This document shows, piece after piece, positions 51,465-61,055 of a stretch of DNA of 64,000 nt; position 1 is the stretch's first letter, and every line of letters begins with the position of its first letter. The DNA is from Methylophaga lonarensis MPL. GTDB taxonomy: Bacteria; Pseudomonadota; Gammaproteobacteria; Nitrosococcales; Methylophagaceae. Under the pieces are notes generated by a model, which was given only the letters and a program-made list of their open reading frames with translations, did no database searches and was not told where the DNA came from. The translations under genes were made by a program, and so were the position numbers. The stretch is from NCBI RefSeq assembly GCF_000349205.1, contig NZ_APHR01000004.1, forward strand, positions 1-64,000, given 5' to 3'.

Positions 51465-52916
51465 TTAAAGACTGACCCGAACTATCATCACCGGGGTTTC
51501 CGCCAGCGCATGTTGTTGGTCAAACAGCGAGCTGATTTGCAAATCAGACGTTTGCTGCAATAGCTCCAGCGCCCACGGTTCTACCGCCAGCAAAACCTCG
51601 CCCTGAGCTTCGAGCATCTGATATAGCTGTGGCAGATCCAGCCATTGGTGGAAAGTCCCCAGATACATTTGCAATAAAGTTGCCGTCCCCATGTGCTGTA
51701 ACTGACTGACATCAATGGCTTCTGCCTGAATGATCGCCGCAGCCTGCTGCATTTGCGCAGCATATTCAACGTTTTCCGCACGCTTGCCGGTTGGATGGTG
51801 GTAGTGGTTATAACTGCCGCCAATGACCAGCAGCGCCACTACAACCAGACCGGAAACAAATTTGGTTTGACCGATATGGTTCATGAATCTGACCATTTCC
51901 CGTCCGGCAATCAGTGCACAGGCTGGCCACAGCGGCAGTAACAAATCCGCACGATGATGCGCCGCCAGCGAGAAAATCAGCAAGCCTGTCAGCACCCATA
52001 CGGTCAGAAAACGTTCAAAGCGACGCTCGGCGGCATTGTCTGCCGGTCTGCGGAACACGCACCACAAGCCGTAAAAGAAAAACAAGCTGAACGGCAAAAA
52101 GCGCAGCAGCAAAAACAAGGTCGGCTTGGGCAGGTTTTCTCCCGGAATACTGTCTTTTCTAGTCCCCGCGGCCTGACCAATCAGCTCATCAAAGAACATT
52201 TTATCGATCAGCTCATAGCCCTGCTGCCAGAGAGCCAGCAAAAACCACGACAAGCTGATGGCAAAAAAGGCTATTACGCCCGGCCACTGTCGGCCTCGAA
52301 GTGCAGGCGTGGTTGAATCCGTGCGTTTTTCCCAGAAATAGGCCAGTAAACCCGCGCCAGCCAGAATTAATCCGAGCGGTCCTTTTATCAGCGTGGCCAG
52401 GCCGGCAATCACCCAAAACCAAATCCAGCCACGCCCGGTTTCCCAGGCACGAAATGCGATAAACGCTGCGGCCGCGATGCCTAAAGCGAACATCGGATCG
52501 GATCGGACCAGCGCGATATGTTTGAGCATCATTGGTGACAAGATAACGGCCAGTGCGGCAAAGGCGCCAGCCAACAGGCCAAACCGACGACGTCCCTCGA
52601 AAAACACCAGCCAGCTCAGTACCAGCACCGATAAAAACGCCGGCAGGATCATCGCCAGCCGATCCACACCCAACACAGCAGCAAACGGCGCAATGGTCCA
52701 GGTATGCAACGGTGGCTTGGAAAGAATTCGGCCCTGAATATCGTACTGAGCCAGCCAACTGCCCTGCCACATCATGTCCATCACATAGCCGACATTACGG
52801 TGCTGCGCCCAGCCTTCCAGATCAACCGGTCCAAGAGCTCGCACAGTGAAGATTAATGTTGCCAGCAAGGTGATCAACAACCACCAATGCCAGGTTTTCA
52901 TCTGCTCAAGTTGCAT
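51465..52916 (-). CDS. ArnT/PMT-family polytopic glycosyltransferase
   Basis: GT-C fold membrane transferase of about 483 residues with 10-12 hydrophobic spans. The first periplasmic loop has a typical acidic DLEGWAQHRNVG followed by GSWLAQYDIQGRILSKPPLHTW, residues about 28-70, as in ArnT/PMT_2 enzymes that use polyprenyl-phosphate sugars as donors. The C-terminal part is periplasmic and short. It is the third gene of a cassette after a GT2 enzyme and a TVP38-like protein, with the starts overlapping or nearly so. Transfer of a sugar to lipid A or another envelope acceptor is inferred; the acceptor is unknown. Confidence 0.85.
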   Translation of the reverse strand: MQLEQMKTWHWWLLITLLATLIFTVRALGPVDLEGWAQHRNVGYVMDMMWQGSWLAQYDIQGRILSKPPLHTWTIAPFAAVLGVDRLAMILPAFLSVLVLSWLVFFEGRRRFGLLAGAFAALAVILSPMMLKHIALVRSDPMFALGIAAAAFIAFRAWETGRGWIWFWVIAGLATLIKGPLGLILAGAGLLAYFWEKRTDSTTPALRGRQWPGVIAFFAISLSWFLLALWQQGYELIDKMFFDELIGQAAGTRKDSIPGENLPKPTLFLLLRFLPFSLFFFYGLWCVFRRPADNAAERRFERFLTVWVLTGLLIFSLAAHHRADLLLPLWPACALIAGREMVRFMNHIGQTKFVSGLVVVALLVIGGSYNHYHHPTGKRAENVEYAAQMQQAAAIIQAEAIDVSQLQHMGTATLLQMYLGTFHQWLDLPQLYQMLEAQGEVLLAVEPWALELLQQTSDLQISSLFDQQHALAETPVMIVRVSL

Positions 52917-52920
52917 CAAG

Positions 52921-53640
52921 TCATTCTCCTGTTTGTTTTTGGCGATATAACCAGCGGCTGAACAGCCACAGCATCACCATCAATCCAGCGGCAGCAATTG
53001 CCAACTGCGCGGCACCTTCCCATGCCACGTCATCTGCCGCACCGGAACCAATCAAAGTGGCGATAATGCCTTGTGGCAAAAAGCCAATAAGACTGCCCAG
53101 CAAAAAGGCCCGGCTGCGCACCTTGCTCATCGCCAGACCAATATTGATGAACACATTGCTGATCGGCAAAATCCGGGTCATTGCCACTGCGGTAATCGTT
53201 GGTTGCGTTTGCAAAATGCGCTGCAGGACAGGTTTATGGCCAAAGCGACGTAACAACCATGACCGGCCGCCCCAGCGTGCTGCACGAAACATCACAAAAG
53301 AGCCTATCAGACTGCCAATCAATGCCAGACCCAAGCCCTCAAAAAAGCCAAAGACAAAACCACCCAACACGTAAAACGGTAAACGTGGCGTACCGATGGA
53401 CATCAGCAACACAGTCATCAGAACAAACACACCGGCAAGCTTTAAGGTGCGCTCACCATCAAGAATGGAGACTTCTTTTAGATCGAGAAAGTCGGCAAAA
53501 GGCGTGAAATTGACCAACAGATAAATGCTCAGGCCAATCAAAAACAAAATCAGAAATTTGCGCAGATCCTTGCGCGCGGAGCGTTTCAGTTCCTGCTGAA
53601 CTTCCGGGCTTTCCAGTAACGGATCAATCGGCGACTGCAT
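52921..53640 (-). CDS. TVP38/TMEM64 (DedA-like, VTT-domain) membrane protein
   Basis: Inner-membrane protein of 239 residues with about six hydrophobic segments and a VTT/SNARE-associated domain. Diagnostic pieces are GTPRLPFYVLGGFVFGFFEGL, GSFVMFRAARWG and a re-entrant-type GSLIGFLPQGIIATLIGSGA. DedA-superfamily proteins include lipid and undecaprenyl-phosphate flippases. Its position between a polyprenyl-phosphate-sugar-type GT2 and an ArnT-like transferase suggests carrier-lipid transport. It overlaps the GT2 stop (ATGA). Confidence 0.87.
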   Translation of the reverse strand: MQSPIDPLLESPEVQQELKRSARKDLRKFLILFLIGLSIYLLVNFTPFADFLDLKEVSILDGERTLKLAGVFVLMTVLLMSIGTPRLPFYVLGGFVFGFFEGLGLALIGSLIGSFVMFRAARWGGRSWLLRRFGHKPVLQRILQTQPTITAVAMTRILPISNVFINIGLAMSKVRSRAFLLGSLIGFLPQGIIATLIGSGAADDVAWEGAAQLAIAAAGLMVMLWLFSRWLYRQKQTGE

Positions 53641-54377
53641 CAATCCGATGACCCAAGCCTGTCAGAACGAACAGCTCTTTTCAGGTACCAACGTACGCCG
53701 AAACAGTCATAAATGCCGCGCCAAAGACGATTGTTAACGCCATATTTGGATTCACCGTGCAAGCGTGGACGATGATTGACCGGATGCTCAATCACCTTGA
53801 AACCCTGCCCTCGCAGCAAGGTCGGCATGAATCGATGCAAGCCATTGAATACCGGCAGCTCACGAACGGCTTCGCGCCGCACCACTCTGACACCACAGCC
53901 ACTATCACTGACCTTGTCACCGGTGATCCAATCACGAAAACCATTGGCAACACGGGATGAAAATTTACGCAACCAAGTATCCTGACGCTTGGCTCGGACT
54001 CCCGTCACACAATCTACTTGCTCGGCCAGCGCCTTTTGCAACATGACCGGTAAATCCGCGGGATCATTTTGAATATCACCATCAAGGGTGCCTATCCACT
54101 GGCCATGTGCCGCCGCAAAGCCCGAGGCAACCGCGGCACTTTGACCGGCATTAATGCGGTGAAAAACCCCTCGGATGTCAGGGCTAGACATGGCCTGAAT
54201 TTTTGTCGCGCTGTTGTCGGTGCTGGCGTCATCGACGAGAATGATTTCGAAGCTTAAACCCGCGGCATGCAAGGCTGTGCGAATTTCAGTGCACAAGGGT
54301 TCAATGTTGTCCTGCTCATTGAAAATCGGGATGACGATGGAAAGTTGAAGCTCGGGGGATGGCGTTTGAATGGCCAT
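53640..54377 (-). CDS. GT2 family glycosyltransferase (polyprenyl-phosphate sugar synthase-like)
   Basis: Cytoplasmic glycosyltransferase of 245 residues, DPM1/ArnC-type. It has LSIVIPIFNEQDNIEPLC at the N-terminus, the nucleotide-binding VDDASTDNSA, the catalytic-metal motif TLDGDIQNDPADLP, and SGCGVRVVRREAV in the acceptor region. It lacks the two C-terminal membrane helices of ArnC, so it resembles soluble DPM1-like enzymes. It is the first gene of the GT2-TVP38-ArnT-like cassette. The likely product is a polyprenyl-phosphate-linked sugar; the sugar is unknown. Confidence 0.88.
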   Translation of the reverse strand: MAIQTPSPELQLSIVIPIFNEQDNIEPLCTEIRTALHAAGLSFEIILVDDASTDNSATKIQAMSSPDIRGVFHRINAGQSAAVASGFAAAHGQWIGTLDGDIQNDPADLPVMLQKALAEQVDCVTGVRAKRQDTWLRKFSSRVANGFRDWITGDKVSDSGCGVRVVRREAVRELPVFNGLHRFMPTLLRGQGFKVIEHPVNHRPRLHGESKYGVNNRLWRGIYDCFGVRWYLKRAVRSDRLGSSD

Positions 54378-54505
54378 AAAGAAGAAGGTCCGTATCTGCT
54401 TATTGACCTCGCATTATACGAACCGATGCTGGCTGGCTCAAACCCTTATCAATTATCAGGATTTAATGGCCCGGCCAGCCAGCATTTCAGGAGATTTTTC
54501 AGGGC

Positions 54506-54895
54506 TTATTCAGTGTTGCCCCAGCGTTGCCATTGTTCACTCAATGAGAGATAGGCGTCGCCTTCAGTCTTGACCGCTTCGGCATCAAACTTTTCTGACG
54601 CCAGGTGCAGCTCTTCCAGCTGTTCAGCCCAGGCCTCCAGCTCGGTTTCCAGTCGCTCAAGTGCATTTTCCAGTGTGTAGGTCAGCTCATGCACTTGCAG
54701 AATGGCTTCCGGCGTCAAATCAGTATTCAGCAATTCTTGTAACTGCTGGTTGTAGTCGGTGATATGCGCAAAGGCTTCGCTCAGGTTTTGTGCCTGAAGC
54801 CCTTTGAAATGATCAACGCGATCATCTGCGATGACCGGATTAAAGGTAAAACTCAATGCGGTCACCAGACCTGCAATTACGCCCCACTTTTTCAT
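54506..54895 (-). CDS. Small secreted helical protein (DUF6746-like)
   Basis: Protein of 129 residues. A signal peptide ends near PVIA-DDR. The mature part is acidic and strongly helical with heptad-like spacing (HELTYTLENALERLETELEAWAEQLEELH). The DDRVDHFKG start and HELTYTLENAL segment look like the DUF6746 family, but I give that name tentatively. An ideal AGGAG lies 5 bases before the ATG at 54895. It is a single gene; no function is known. Confidence 0.78.
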   Translation of the reverse strand: MKKWGVIAGLVTALSFTFNPVIADDRVDHFKGLQAQNLSEAFAHITDYNQQLQELLNTDLTPEAILQVHELTYTLENALERLETELEAWAEQLEELHLASEKFDAEAVKTEGDAYLSLSEQWQRWGNTE

Positions 54896-54969
54896 CAAGA
54901 CTCCTTAAATTTTAACCAGTGACTATTGTAAGTCGAATTGCAGGCCATAAAAGTGACATGGCTGAGCAA

Positions 54970-55395
54970 TTACATTTCCTCTGCTGCGGCAATCGCCTGT
55001 CGAACCACGCGCCCCAGACCGCCTCGGACACCCGCGTCTTTAATCACTTGCAGGTTAGTGGGTTCGCCAACAATCACCGCACCCCCCATACCAGCACCGA
55101 TATGCGGTGTGCATTGGTAAATATAGATGCCTTCCTGTTCAAAGGTATGGCTGAAATTCTGGCTCATCGGCGAAGTAAACGCTTCCTGACCTTCTGGAAT
55201 CAGGCCTTCCATCATTTCGACATTGTGCGTGCTCATATTGGTCCATTGCACCGAATCGCCGGGATTGATTTTCACGACCACCGGATCAAAGTCCATCATG
55301 TTGGCATGCACCACATGGGTTTCAGAAGCCATGATCGACAAGGAGCCCATCATTGCAAAAGCCGATGCCAGCAAGGTTTGTTTCCAGATTTTCAT
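54970..55395 (-). CDS. Pseudoazurin-like blue-copper protein
   Basis: Periplasmic type 1 copper protein of 141 residues. The signal peptide ends at IMA-SET. Copper ligands are H57 (STHNVEMM), C95 (YQCTPH), H98 and M103 (GAGMGG), with the C-terminal helices of pseudoazurin (LQVIKDAGVRGGLGRVVRQA). The ATG at 55395 has GGAGG four bases upstream; the frame is open to 55440 without a better start. Pseudoazurins shuttle electrons to nitrite or nitrous-oxide reductases or other periplasmic oxidoreductases; no such partner is in the window. A membrane-tethered paralogue is at 42707-43501. Confidence 0.93.
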   Translation of the reverse strand: MKIWKQTLLASAFAMMGSLSIMASETHVVHANMMDFDPVVVKINPGDSVQWTNMSTHNVEMMEGLIPEGQEAFTSPMSQNFSHTFEQEGIYIYQCTPHIGAGMGGAVIVGEPTNLQVIKDAGVRGGLGRVVRQAIAAAEEM

Positions 55396-55562
55396 ATTTC
55401 CTCCATTTCTACTGACGCAAGTCAGCGCTGTTGGAACCACACACTGCTGACATCAATGCCAGCAGCGCCTCACAGTTTGCGACTACAGCTTGAAGGATAA
55501 GTTTCAGATTTTATTAATGTTTAGGCCGTCATCATAGCCAGACATTGTTGGCCTTGCCTGCC

Positions 55563-56672
55563 CTAATCGGCTTGCTTTTCTGTACTGGCCTCAAGCATTT
55601 GCGCCTGCTGCTCCAGCTCCACGCCTCGAGGCCAGGCATAGACCAGCGCCTTGAGGAGTGTTGCCAGCGGGATGGCAAAGAAAATGCCCCAGAAGCCCCA
55701 GATGCCTCCAAAAAACAGCACCGCCAGAATGATCGACACCGGATGCAGATTGACCGCCTCTGAAAACAAAACAGGCACCAGCACATTGCCGTCCAGCGCC
55801 TGGATGATGCCATAGGCAATCATCACGTACATAAACTGGTCACTCAGACCAAAATTAAACCCTGCCACCGCGGCAACGGGCAAAGTCGCGACAGCAGCAC
55901 CGATGTATGGCACCAACACTGAGAAACCGACAATCACTGCCAACAAAGCCGCATAGGGAACGCTCAGAAGGGTGAATGTCACATAAGTCACCGCGCCAAC
56001 GATGATGATTTCCACAAACTTGCCACGAATATAGTTGGCGATTTGATCGTCCATTTCATGCCATACCCGACTCATCAATGAGCGCTTTTTGGGCAGCATG
56101 GACAAAATAAAATCAACCAGTGCCTGCCGATCCTTAAGCATGAAAAACACCAGAATCGGTACTAAAACCAGATAAATAATCAAGGCCACCACACTGCCCA
56201 ATGATGACAGTGATGCAGTGATGAGGCGTTGACCAAACTGCGTCATTTCCCTGCCAGCCATGCCGATCCAGGCTTGTATCTGATCCGGTGTCACCAATTG
56301 TGGGTAACGCTCCTGTATTTCATCCAGCCAGCGCTGACCACTGGCAAACATTCGCGGCGTTTCCTGTAAAAACAGCACCATCTGATTCCAGACCAAGGGC
56401 AACAGAATAAAGGCCAAGGCCAGCATGACGCCCAGAAAAGCCAGAAACACGATAGTCACTGCCAGCAGATGTGGAACGCCTCTGCGCTCCAGGATATTGA
56501 CGGGGCCCTGCAACAGAAAAGCAAACACCAATGCGGTCAGAAACGGAGCCAGCATTCTGCCAAACAGAATCACTGCGGCAAACCCAAGCGCCAGCACTAT
56601 CAGTAGAATGACGGCTTCTTCATCAGAAAAATATCGTTCGGTCCATCGCCTGAAAAGTGCCCGCATTGTCAT
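55563..56672 (-). CDS. AI-2E family transporter (PerM-like)
   Basis: Polytopic inner-membrane protein of 369 residues from the AI-2E/PerM family, with about eight membrane segments around a soluble loop. Typical segments are LVPILVFFMLKDRQALV, YIRGKFVEIIIVGAVTYV and the C-terminal GGIWGFWGIFFAIPLATLLKAL. Members export varied small molecules or act as Na+/H+ antiporters, so no substrate is assigned. It is divergent from an RND adaptor gene, with a Fur-like dyad between them. Confidence 0.9.
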   Translation of the reverse strand: MTMRALFRRWTERYFSDEEAVILLIVLALGFAAVILFGRMLAPFLTALVFAFLLQGPVNILERRGVPHLLAVTIVFLAFLGVMLALAFILLPLVWNQMVLFLQETPRMFASGQRWLDEIQERYPQLVTPDQIQAWIGMAGREMTQFGQRLITASLSSLGSVVALIIYLVLVPILVFFMLKDRQALVDFILSMLPKKRSLMSRVWHEMDDQIANYIRGKFVEIIIVGAVTYVTFTLLSVPYAALLAVIVGFSVLVPYIGAAVATLPVAAVAGFNFGLSDQFMYVMIAYGIIQALDGNVLVPVLFSEAVNLHPVSIILAVLFFGGIWGFWGIFFAIPLATLLKALVYAWPRGVELEQQAQMLEASTEKQAD

Positions 56673-56703
56673 CTGGATCGCACCTGTGCTTAATATGGTT
56701 TTA

Positions 56704-56722
56704 GAGAATGAATATCATTCTG
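56704..56722. promoter_or_regulatory. Fur-box-like dyad
   Basis: A 19-base site matches the Fur consensus GATAATGATAATCATTATC at 14 positions. Its core AGAATGA-ATA-TCATTCT is a perfect 7-bp inverted repeat. It lies 32 bases from the AI-2E family start and about 85 bases before the RND adaptor, so it could control either or both. Confidence 0.45.
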
Positions 56723-56807
56723 ACACAAAACCTCGCTATGGGCAGAGTGACTTGCTTGAGATTTAAAGCATCAGGCTTGACCTGCTTCGGGCTTTGGTTC
56801 GGCTTTA

Positions 56808-57890
56808 ATGAGGTATGATGAATTTTCACATTGTTTCTGGATCGCCATGCTTGCCGTACTTTTAACTTGCTTGATGATGTGCTTACCCACAGCCGCCAGC
56901 GCTGACCCAGCCATCGTAATGACCACCACGCCAAAAAGTGCTCTCAGCGGCCAGGCTTTTCGTCTATCGGGGTCACTGACTGCCGAGCGGGAGAGCCGCC
57001 TGTCACCTCAAGTTGAAGGCTTGGTTTCAAGGGTATTTGTGGATGCCGGTGATCGGGTCAAGCAAGGTGATGTATTGTTGCAACTGGACACAGCGGTTGC
57101 ACGGGATCAACTGGCACAAGCCGAAGCCCGCCTGCTAGAAGCCCAAACCCTGTTGACTGAGCGGGAGCGCCTGGTCAATGAAGCGCAGCGCCTGCGTCAG
57201 CAAAATCATATTTCGGAAACAGAATCCGCACGACGGCTTTCTGAACAACAAATGGCACGTGCTGCACTCGATGCAGCAGAGGCAGCGAAGCGACTGGCCC
57301 AGACATTTTTGCAACAACACAGCCTGAGAGCCCCCTTCGATGGCGTCATTAAAAACAAATGGACAGAAGCTGGCGAATGGATTCAACGAGGCACAGCGGT
57401 GCTTGAGCTGGTTGCGACGCAACCCATAAGACTGGATGTTCAGGTGCCACAGGAACGTTTTAGTGCCTTGAACACCAACACACCAGTCAGCATTTTCCCC
57501 GATGCCCTGCCAGGTGTTGAAATTCCAGCACAAATTACCGCTATCGTGCCTGTTGGCGACCAAAATGCCCGTGCATTTCTAGTGCGTATTGTGGTCGAAC
57601 CGGACCAACATCTGTTGCTTCCCGGCACTTCTGCCGTGGCCGAGTTCCGGCTGCAATATGAAAATGATCCACTGATCGTGCCGCGTGATGCTTTATTACG
57701 CCATCCTGACGGTAATCAGAGTGTTTTTGTAATCAAGGATGGCATTGCCTATCGTCAGCCGGTAAAAACAGGTGCCAGATTGAGTGAGGGCGTTGTCATC
57801 ACCGATGGGCTCACGGCAGATGCCGAGGTAGTCATTCGTGGCAATGAAGGCCTGCGTGATGGCCAGTCTGTCCATGTAGAAGAGTTTTAG
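56808..57890 (+). CDS. RND efflux periplasmic adaptor protein
   Basis: HlyD/AcrA-type membrane-fusion protein of up to 360 residues. A signal sequence (MLAVLLTCLMMCLPTAASA) lies at residues 14-32. The lipoyl half-motifs VFVDAGDRVKQGDVLLQLD and LRAPFDGVIKNKWTEAGEW flank a coiled-coil hairpin rich in Ala, Glu and Arg (about 100-170). Barrel and membrane-proximal domains end at VHVEEF. The ATG at 56847, with GGATCG upstream, would remove 13 odd residues and is a good alternative start. It is followed six bases later by its RND pump. Confidence 0.9.
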   Translation: MRYDEFSHCFWIAMLAVLLTCLMMCLPTAASADPAIVMTTTPKSALSGQAFRLSGSLTAERESRLSPQVEGLVSRVFVDAGDRVKQGDVLLQLDTAVARDQLAQAEARLLEAQTLLTERERLVNEAQRLRQQNHISETESARRLSEQQMARAALDAAEAAKRLAQTFLQQHSLRAPFDGVIKNKWTEAGEWIQRGTAVLELVATQPIRLDVQVPQERFSALNTNTPVSIFPDALPGVEIPAQITAIVPVGDQNARAFLVRIVVEPDQHLLLPGTSAVAEFRLQYENDPLIVPRDALLRHPDGNQSVFVIKDGIAYRQPVKTGARLSEGVVITDGLTADAEVVIRGNEGLRDGQSVHVEEF

Positions 57891-57896
57891 ATCGAG

Positions 57897-60800
57897 ATGC
57901 TTGAAGCACCGATACGTCACGCCAAGCTGTTAACCGTTGCTATTTTGATCATCTGTGTGCTGGGCGTCACCGCCGCCTTGCGCATTCCGGTTCAAATGAT
58001 TCCGGATCTGGATGTTCGCACGATTAGCGTCATCACTGGCTGGCCGGGAGCCACACCCCAAGATATCGAGAAGGAAATCCTGATCGAGCAGGAACGTTAT
58101 CTGCGCAACCTGCCCAACCTGAAACGAATGGAATCTCTGGCTGAAACTGGCTGGGCTGGAATCGATCTGGACTTTCCAGCAGGCGTCGATATTAACGAAA
58201 TGTTGATTCGGGTCTCCAATGCATTGAGCCAGGTGAGCGGCTATCCGGAAAACGTTGATCAGCCGCGTTTGTTCAGTAGCTCGTTTTCTGAAAACGCCTT
58301 TATGTTTTTTGCCATCACACCACTGCCCGGCAATCCGCTCAATCTCAACATGGACATGATCAACGATTTTGTTGATGACCAGGTGCGCACCCGAATGGAA
58401 CGGGTGACTGGCGTTTCACAGGTTCACGTGCGGGGCGGTGCCAGACGCCAGATTCAAATCTATATTGATCCCGCCAAACTGTCGCAACGGGGCCTCAGCC
58501 TGACCGAAGTTCGAGATCAGATTCGGCTGCGAAACCGCGATGTTTCGGCAGGTGATCTGGATGATGGCAAACGAAGATATCTGGTTCGCACCGTCGGCCG
58601 TTTTCAGGATCTGGAAGATTTGCAACAAATGATCCTCGCACACCGTAATGGCAGCGATATTCGACTCGGTGATATTGCAGATATCAGCCTGTCCCATTAT
58701 GAAGTCCGAAACGTATCGATTGTTAACGATGAGCTGGCGCTATCACTGGCGGTGACACGGGAACCCGGTTCCAATGTCATACAAATCAAAGACGATCTAC
58801 TTGAGGTTGTTGAGCAAATTCAACAAGAGCTGCTCGAACCCAATGGCTTGCAAATATTTTTGAACAGTGATGATGTGCGCTACGTCCAGGCCTCCATCCA
58901 CAACGTCATCACCAACTTGTTGCTGGGTGCTGTGCTGGCAACATTCATCATGTTTTTATTTCTTCGTTCGGGCAAGGCAACCCTGATCGGCCTGATGGGC
59001 ATCCCGGTCTGCATCCTTGCAGCATTTTTGGGCCTGCTGTTTTTTAACCGCACCATCAATGTCATCTCACTGGCGGGAATCGCCTTTGCCATTGGCATGA
59101 CGCTGGATAACAGCATCGTGGTGCTGGAAAACATTGAACAGGCGCGCCGCAAAGGGTTGGATAAACTCAATGCCGCCATCAATGGCGTTCGTGAGGTCTG
59201 GCCTGCGGTGCTCGCCTCCAGCCTGACCACGATTCTGGTGTTTGCTCCCGTGCTGTTTGTTCAGGAAGAAGCCGGACAACTGTATTCGGACATCGCCATT
59301 GCCATATCCACAGCAATATTGGCATCTATGCTATTTGCCATTACCGCCGTGCCAGCCGCTGCCAATCAATATGGTCTGGGACGAGCCGCCGAGCCACGGT
59401 CACGACGAAGCTGGATTCTCGGCATCGTCAACTGGTTAACAGCAGGGGTTATTCGACGCACGCTGACCATCATCTTTGCGCTGATGATGACGATAGGTGC
59501 TGCCTGGTGGCTGATGCCACCGGCGGAATATCTGCCTGAAGGAGAAGAAGCCAAAGCGTTTAGCCAAATGGTGGCACCGCCGGGCTATAACCTGTCAGAA
59601 ATGCTCAGCATTGCCGAACAGCTGCAACAAGAACTGTCTGCGGCAAGACATGCTGATCCTCAACTGTTTCTGGACGGTCAGGCTCGCCTGCCGGCTTTGA
59701 ACTATTACTTCCTGCGCATCAGCGCTGGGCGTATTTGGCTGTTGAGCGAACCAACACGTCCGCAAGATATCGAGCCGATGATGAATGCCATCACCGAATG
59801 GTTTTCCAGTTATCCGGGTATGCGAGCGTTTTCGCATCGCGGTTCGATTATTTCCAGTAATCAGGGCGGCACCCGTGCTGTCAATCTGGATATAGCCGGC
59901 CCGGAACTGGCCGAGCTATACACGACGGCCGATGCGGCACTTCGCCGGGCCAGAAGTTTATTTGATAATCCACAAATCAGCTCCCAGCCTTCTTCGCTGT
60001 CGCTGGATCAACCACTGGTCGAGATCCGGCCTCGCTGGGAACGTCTGGCCGAAACTGGTTTTACAGCCGCTGATTTTGGTTTCAGCGTCGCGGCATTAAG
60101 TGATGGAGCCTACATCGATGAATTCTTTATTGATGACGACAAGATCGATATGTTCTTGTTCAGCACTGCCGGTCAGCAGCAAACGCTGGGCGGGCTTGCT
60201 GAACTGCCGGTATTAACTCCCAACGGCTCCATCTTGCCGTTAAACGCACTGGCCGAGCTTCATGAAACCGTGGATAGCGATATTTTACGCCGGGTGGATG
60301 GTCGAAGAACGGTCACGCTGTGGATTATTCCGCCCAGAGATGTTGCGTTGGAAACCGCGGTGAATACCGTCCGTAATGAGTTGATTCCGGCGATGCAAGC
60401 CGAGGGCGAAATCAAAAGTGGTGTTGATGTCTCCATCTCAGGAGCCGCCGATCAACTTGATGCCACACGCGACAGTCTGACCAGTAACTTTGTCATCGCA
60501 TTGCTGCTGATTTATCTGTTGCTGGTGGCCATATTCTCCCACTGGGGTTATCCATTGATCATCATGGCAACCGTCCCCTTAGGCATTGCCGGAGGCATCG
60601 TCGGCCTGGTGCTGGTCAACGGCTCTGGTCAGTGGCTGGCTCAGTTTGGCTTGCCCAGCATCTATCAACCCTTCGATATGATTACCATGCTGGGCTTTGT
60701 CATTTTGCTTGGCACTGTGGTCAATAACCCGATTCTCATTGTCGAACAAGCCAGGCGTAACTTGCTCAACAAGGCGCTTTCGGCGAGAGAGGCCGTTCAT

Positions 60801-61022
60801 CAGGCCGTTGCGACCCGTCTGCGGCCGATTTTGATGTCAACCGGCACCACCGTGTTTGGTCTGGCACCACTGGTATTCATCCCCGGTGAGGGCACAGAGT
60901 TGTATCGAGGTGTTGGCATTGTGGTGCTGGCAGGCATTTTATGTTCGATGCTGGTCACGCTGACTTTCCTGCCAGCATTGCTGGTGAGCTTGCTCAACTG
61001 GCAGCAAGGTCGAAAATCATAA
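57897..61022 (+). CDS. RND efflux permease (AcrB/MexB superfamily)
   Basis: Intact inner-membrane proton-driven transporter of 1041 residues. Twelve membrane helices and two large periplasmic loops are arranged as in AcrB. The proton-relay region in TM4 reads GMTLDNSIVVLENI and a second conserved motif in TM11 reads LGTVVNNPILIVEQ. The N-terminus IRHAKLLTVAILIICVLGV and the P.QMIPDLDV segment are typical of the HAE1 side of the family. It forms a pair with the upstream adaptor. The outer-membrane channel is not encoded nearby, and the substrate is unknown. Confidence 0.93.
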   Translation: MLEAPIRHAKLLTVAILIICVLGVTAALRIPVQMIPDLDVRTISVITGWPGATPQDIEKEILIEQERYLRNLPNLKRMESLAETGWAGIDLDFPAGVDINEMLIRVSNALSQVSGYPENVDQPRLFSSSFSENAFMFFAITPLPGNPLNLNMDMINDFVDDQVRTRMERVTGVSQVHVRGGARRQIQIYIDPAKLSQRGLSLTEVRDQIRLRNRDVSAGDLDDGKRRYLVRTVGRFQDLEDLQQMILAHRNGSDIRLGDIADISLSHYEVRNVSIVNDELALSLAVTREPGSNVIQIKDDLLEVVEQIQQELLEPNGLQIFLNSDDVRYVQASIHNVITNLLLGAVLATFIMFLFLRSGKATLIGLMGIPVCILAAFLGLLFFNRTINVISLAGIAFAIGMTLDNSIVVLENIEQARRKGLDKLNAAINGVREVWPAVLASSLTTILVFAPVLFVQEEAGQLYSDIAIAISTAILASMLFAITAVPAAANQYGLGRAAEPRSRRSWILGIVNWLTAGVIRRTLTIIFALMMTIGAAWWLMPPAEYLPEGEEAKAFSQMVAPPGYNLSEMLSIAEQLQQELSAARHADPQLFLDGQARLPALNYYFLRISAGRIWLLSEPTRPQDIEPMMNAITEWFSSYPGMRAFSHRGSIISSNQGGTRAVNLDIAGPELAELYTTADAALRRARSLFDNPQISSQPSSLSLDQPLVEIRPRWERLAETGFTAADFGFSVAALSDGAYIDEFFIDDDKIDMFLFSTAGQQQTLGGLAELPVLTPNGSILPLNALAELHETVDSDILRRVDGRRTVTLWIIPPRDVALETAVNTVRNELIPAMQAEGEIKSGVDVSISGAADQLDATRDSLTSNFVIALLLIYLLLVAIFSHWGYPLIIMATVPLGIAGGIVGLVLVNGSGQWLAQFGLPSIYQPFDMITMLGFVILLGTVVNNPILIVEQARRNLLNKALSAREAVHQAVATRLRPILMSTGTTVFGLAPLVFIPGEGTELYRGVGIVVLAGILCSMLVTLTFLPALLVSLLNWQQGRKS

Positions 61023-61055
61023 GAGCTGACAACAACCGGAAACAATCCCAGGGGC

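Noticed and set aside
52213-52770. 185-codon minus-strand frame inside the ArnT-like gene
   Set aside because: Same strand but another frame of a clear membrane transferase; no family resemblance.
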